Positions 7,167 to 8,544 of a stretch of DNA of 8,544 nucleotides are shown piece by piece (positions within the stretch are counted from its first letter, which is position 1; every line of letters begins with the position of its first letter). The position numbers were made by a program, and so were the translations under genes. The stretch lies in NCBI GenBank assembly GCA_040758525.1, contig JBFLVQ010000420.1:1-8544 (forward strand), read 5' to 3'. This DNA is from JBFLVQ01 sp040758525 (GTDB taxonomy: Bacteria; Acidobacteriota; Blastocatellia; Chloracidobacteriales; JADJPF01). A model generated the notes under the pieces. The model saw nothing but the letters and a program-made list of their open reading frames with translations, was not told the origin of the DNA and did no database searches.

Positions 7167-7423
7167 TGCTGCTGCTGTTGTTTTAGTTCTTGCATCACGC
7201 TCTGGATCAGTTGCTTGGATTCATCAATATTTTTTAGTATCTGCTCAATGTCTAGCTTGGGTTGACTAGGTATACGTGAACTGCGGCAATAGACTGCATG
7301 CATTCCCACTAATGTGAGTGCATCAGTAAGAATATCTAGACTCACTGCCAAGCGACCACGGCAGGCACCCATCATAAATTCATGTTTTTCAAGTTCTTCT
7401 TTGTGAGTTTCAAATACTGACAT
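7163..7423 (-). CDS. Small protein of unknown function (86 aa) between the SDR and hyuA genes
   Basis: I do not recognise this family. The gene is supported by position: its ATG follows the SDR stop by 9 nt and its TGA overlaps the hyuA ATG by 4 nt, as expected in a coupled operon. The protein is mostly helical in appearance, with no membrane segment or signal peptide: an acidic/basic N-terminus (ETHKEELEKHE, 5-15), a middle part with MMGACRGRLAVSLDILTDAL (17-36), two cysteines (21 and 46), then a probable coiled-coil helix (about 58-86, LDIEQILKNIDESKQLIQ) ending in five glutamines. No clear Shine-Dalgarno precedes the ATG at 7423; an internal start at Met17 or Met18 cannot be excluded. It could be a partner or stabilising factor for HyuA or the SDR, but that is inference from the operon only. 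Confidence 0.72.
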   Translation of the reverse strand: MSVFETHKEELEKHEFMMGACRGRLAVSLDILTDALTLVGMHAVYCRSSRIPSQPKLDIEQILKNIDESKQLIQSVMQELKQQQQQ

Positions 7424-7432
7424 AAGCGATAT

Positions 7433-8167
7433 TCATTTACGCGCTGGCCGGGAAGGTCGTATCTCGACCCGGCTAGGCAGACTACGTGGATTATGATGTA
7501 ACAGATCAACAATGACCTGCGCAACGTCTTCTGGAAGCAGTTTCCATAACTCATCAGTGACAGGATCATCTGTCAAACGACTGAAAGATGTCTTTACGCT
7601 TCCTGGCATTATGTAACTAACACGTACATTGTCATAGCGCACCTCCTGCATAAGAGCTTCACTAAAACCGATCAAGCCAAATTTTGAGGCGCTATAGGCA
7701 GCCGCTTGTGGAAAAGCATTTTTGCCTGCTAGGCTACCTATGTTAAAGATATAACCACCACCACGCACACGCATATAGGGGAGAGCTTCATGACAGCAGT
7801 AGAAAAGACTATTGAGGTTGGTCTCAATAACTGCACGCCAATCTTCTGGCGACATCTCTTCGACCTTAGCAAATAGTCCTATACCAGCATTATTGATGAG
7901 AATATCGAGCCCGCCAAATTGCTGCTCAACAAATTTGAAGAGTTCATGCACTTGATCATAATTACGCACATCACAGACTTGGCCAATGACACGCTCTCCG
8001 CCTAATCTACGTAGGTCCTCAAGCGCGCGCTCGACTTCGGTTTTACGTCGTGCGCAAATGACTACCCGAATATCCTGCTCATCCTTGAGCAAGGCAGCAG
8101 CAATGGCGCGCCCAATGCCGCGACTGCCACCTGTGACCAGCGCAACTCTCCCTTTTGTGCTCTCCAT
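7433..8167 (-). CDS. Short-chain dehydrogenase/reductase (classical SDR), first gene of the hyuA operon
   Basis: NAD(P)-dependent cytosolic oxidoreductase, 244 residues, the usual classical-SDR length. Rossmann motif TGGSRGIG at 12-19; structural NNAG at 92-95; catalytic tetrad Asn117, Ser145, Tyr158 and Lys162 (YSASK at 158-162) all present; PGSVKT at 188-193. Arg40 and Arg41 at the end of the second strand (VVICARR) suggest NADP(H) preference. The open frame extends upstream to an ATG at 8230, but the ATG at 8167 is the better start: a purine run (GGGGGAAG) ends 3 nt before it, and MESTKGRVALVTGG puts the first strand at the standard distance. It is followed after 9 nt by the 86-aa gene and then hyuA. 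Specific substrate is not readable; SDRs of this look include 3-oxoacyl-ACP-reductase-like and sepiapterin-reductase-like enzymes, so I give no symbol. Confidence 0.93.
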   Translation of the reverse strand: MESTKGRVALVTGGSRGIGRAIAAALLKDEQDIRVVICARRKTEVERALEDLRRLGGERVIGQVCDVRNYDQVHELFKFVEQQFGGLDILINNAGIGLFAKVEEMSPEDWRAVIETNLNSLFYCCHEALPYMRVRGGGYIFNIGSLAGKNAFPQAAAYSASKFGLIGFSEALMQEVRYDNVRVSYIMPGSVKTSFSRLTDDPVTDELWKLLPEDVAQVIVDLLHHNPRSLPSRVEIRPSRPARK

Positions 8168-8200
8168 ATGCTTCCCCCTTCCTATCAAACGCGTCCGCTT

Positions 8201-8230
8201 ATTGTGCATCAGACAATAGTAAGTTTGCAA
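8201..8230 (-). promoter_or_regulatory. Possible promoter of the SDR/86-aa/hyuA operon
   Basis: On the minus strand, TTGCAA (8230-8225) and CACAAT (8206-8201) are separated by 18 bp and would start transcription about 30 nt before the SDR ATG. The -35 matches TTGACA at four of six positions and the -10 is modest. The -35 lies inside the 10-bp palindrome GTTTGCAAAC (8223-8232). Low confidence; read-through from the adjacent tnpB is an alternative. Confidence 0.25.
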
Positions 8231-8252
8231 ACCGAGGGCGAGACAGTAGCTA

Positions 8253-8400
8253 GTGACTTCCTCCCTTCAATAAATAGAAGGGCATCCCTGGTGCAGCACT
8301 TAAGCAGCCCCAACCGAGCAGGAAACAACAGTAGCAATAGGGATGGTATGGGATACCGATTTGTAGACCATATGACGACCCAGACGGATCGGCAAGACTA
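8253..8400 (-). ncRNA. Predicted omega-RNA (right-end RNA) scaffold of the tnpB element
   Basis: In known IS200/IS605 elements the TnpB guide RNA covers the tnpB 3' end and the right end, and its guide is the flanking DNA just beyond the element. By that rule the scaffold here would run from somewhere inside tnpB (upstream limit uncertain, about 8400) to 8253, and the guide would start TAGCTACTGTCTCGCC (8252 downward). Supporting structure is the right-end hairpin at 8263-8282. Nothing in the sequence alone proves expression. Confidence 0.35.
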
Positions 8401-8544
8401 CGGGCTGTGCCACACAGCCACTACTCCTTATCGGAGATACTTTGTAATGAGATTCAAAGATATTAGCCGCGCCATTAATATCAGCCTGTACTGCGAAGCC
8501 ACATTGGCATTGATAAAAGCCTCTGTGCTTGCGATTCGACTCTT
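8300..8544 (-). CDS. tnpB: TnpB (IS605 OrfB-type RNA-guided nuclease), C-terminal 80 residues
   Basis: TnpB is the RuvC-like, omega-RNA-guided nuclease of IS200/IS605 elements. Only the end is in the window, open at the right edge. In the 80 visible residues, HRGFYQCQCGF holds the second half of the zinc finger (Cys12 and Cys14) and ADINGAANIF carries the third RuvC catalytic Asp (Asp21), in the standard order and spacing after the finger. A family-typical tail follows (SSGCVAQPVVLP at 40-51), then a less typical end reaching the TAA at 8300-8302. The finger half is CxC where CxxC is the common form. Whether the rest of the gene is intact cannot be told. It reads toward the SDR operon, whose start codon is 132 nt beyond the tnpB stop. 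Confidence 0.88.
   Translation of the reverse strand, partial: ESNRKHRGFYQCQCGFAVQADINGAANIFESHYKVSPIRSSGCVAQPVVLPIRLGRHMVYKSVSHTIPIATVVSCSVGAA

Larger units (their letters stand above)
8253..8544 (-). mobile_element. Right end of an IS200/IS605-family (tnpB-bearing) element, continues past the window
   Basis: The tnpB 3' end is followed on the minus strand by 47 nt of non-coding sequence holding a subterminal hairpin: CCCTTC (8282-8277) with GAAGGG (8268-8263) around an 8-nt AT-rich loop. AGGAAG and then TCAC (8256-8253) come next. IS200/IS605 elements end with a hairpin followed by a short cleavage tetranucleotide that is matched to a guide at the hairpin foot; here GATG (8286-8283) sits directly 5' of the stem. 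In IS608 the pair is TCAA with GAAT, so TCAC with GATG is a consistent change at the last position. The boundary at 8253 is an inference. There are no terminal inverted repeats to check, and the left end and any tnpA are outside. Confidence 0.6.

Noticed and set aside
7018..7269. 83-aa plus-strand frame antisense to hyuA and the 86-aa gene
   Set aside because: It is the shadow of two well-supported minus-strand genes and contains no recognisable motif.
8168..8230. Longer SDR start at the ATG at 8230
   Set aside because: No ribosome binding site, the extra 21 residues fall before the normal SDR start, and the ATG at 8167 has a purine-rich Shine-Dalgarno.
8223..8232. 10-bp palindrome GTTTGCAAAC as a regulator operator
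   Set aside because: A single short palindrome with no second copy nearby; noted only within the possible promoter entry.

Overview
The window looks like a chromosomal segment of a Gram-negative (diderm) bacterium of moderate GC content. The main reason is a clear LptD/OstA outer-membrane LPS-assembly protein at the left edge. A secreted fervidolysin-like S8 protease, a CAT-type amino acid permease and an IS200/IS605-type tnpB end would suit Acidobacteriota, for example a Blastocatellia-like lineage. That placement is an inference from the gene mix, not a proof.

Layout from left to right: (1) the N-terminal 529 codons of lptD, on the minus strand and running off the left edge; (2) a 215-bp divergent intergenic region with a -10-like TATACT and a dyad lying over the ribosome binding site; (3) a plus-strand APC-superfamily amino acid permease, followed by two terminator-like hairpins; (4) a convergent minus-strand gene for a secreted subtilisin-like protease with a GTG start and a strong Shine-Dalgarno; (5) a 301-bp non-coding gap with a pair of mutually exclusive hairpins and a roughly 140-bp nested inverted repeat; (6) a tight minus-strand operon, transcribed in the order SDR oxidoreductase, 86-aa unknown protein, HyuA-type hydantoinase/oxoprolinase subunit, with a 9-nt gap and then a 4-nt ATGA overlap; (7) the right end of an IS200/IS605-type element carrying the last 80 codons of tnpB, pointing toward the SDR operon.

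How the genes relate: the permease and the secreted protease would both fit a peptide or amino-acid scavenging lifestyle, but they converge on each other and are not an operon. The SDR/86-aa/HyuA trio is the one clear operon. HyuA normally works with a HyuB subunit, which is not in this window, so the substrate is unknown.

The least explained parts are the nested inverted repeat downstream of hyuA, the switch-like repeats upstream of the protease, and the tnpB right end, whose predicted omega-RNA guide would read into the SDR promoter region. No CRISPR array, tRNA or rRNA was seen. I do not see a definite new system; the best candidates are RNA structures.
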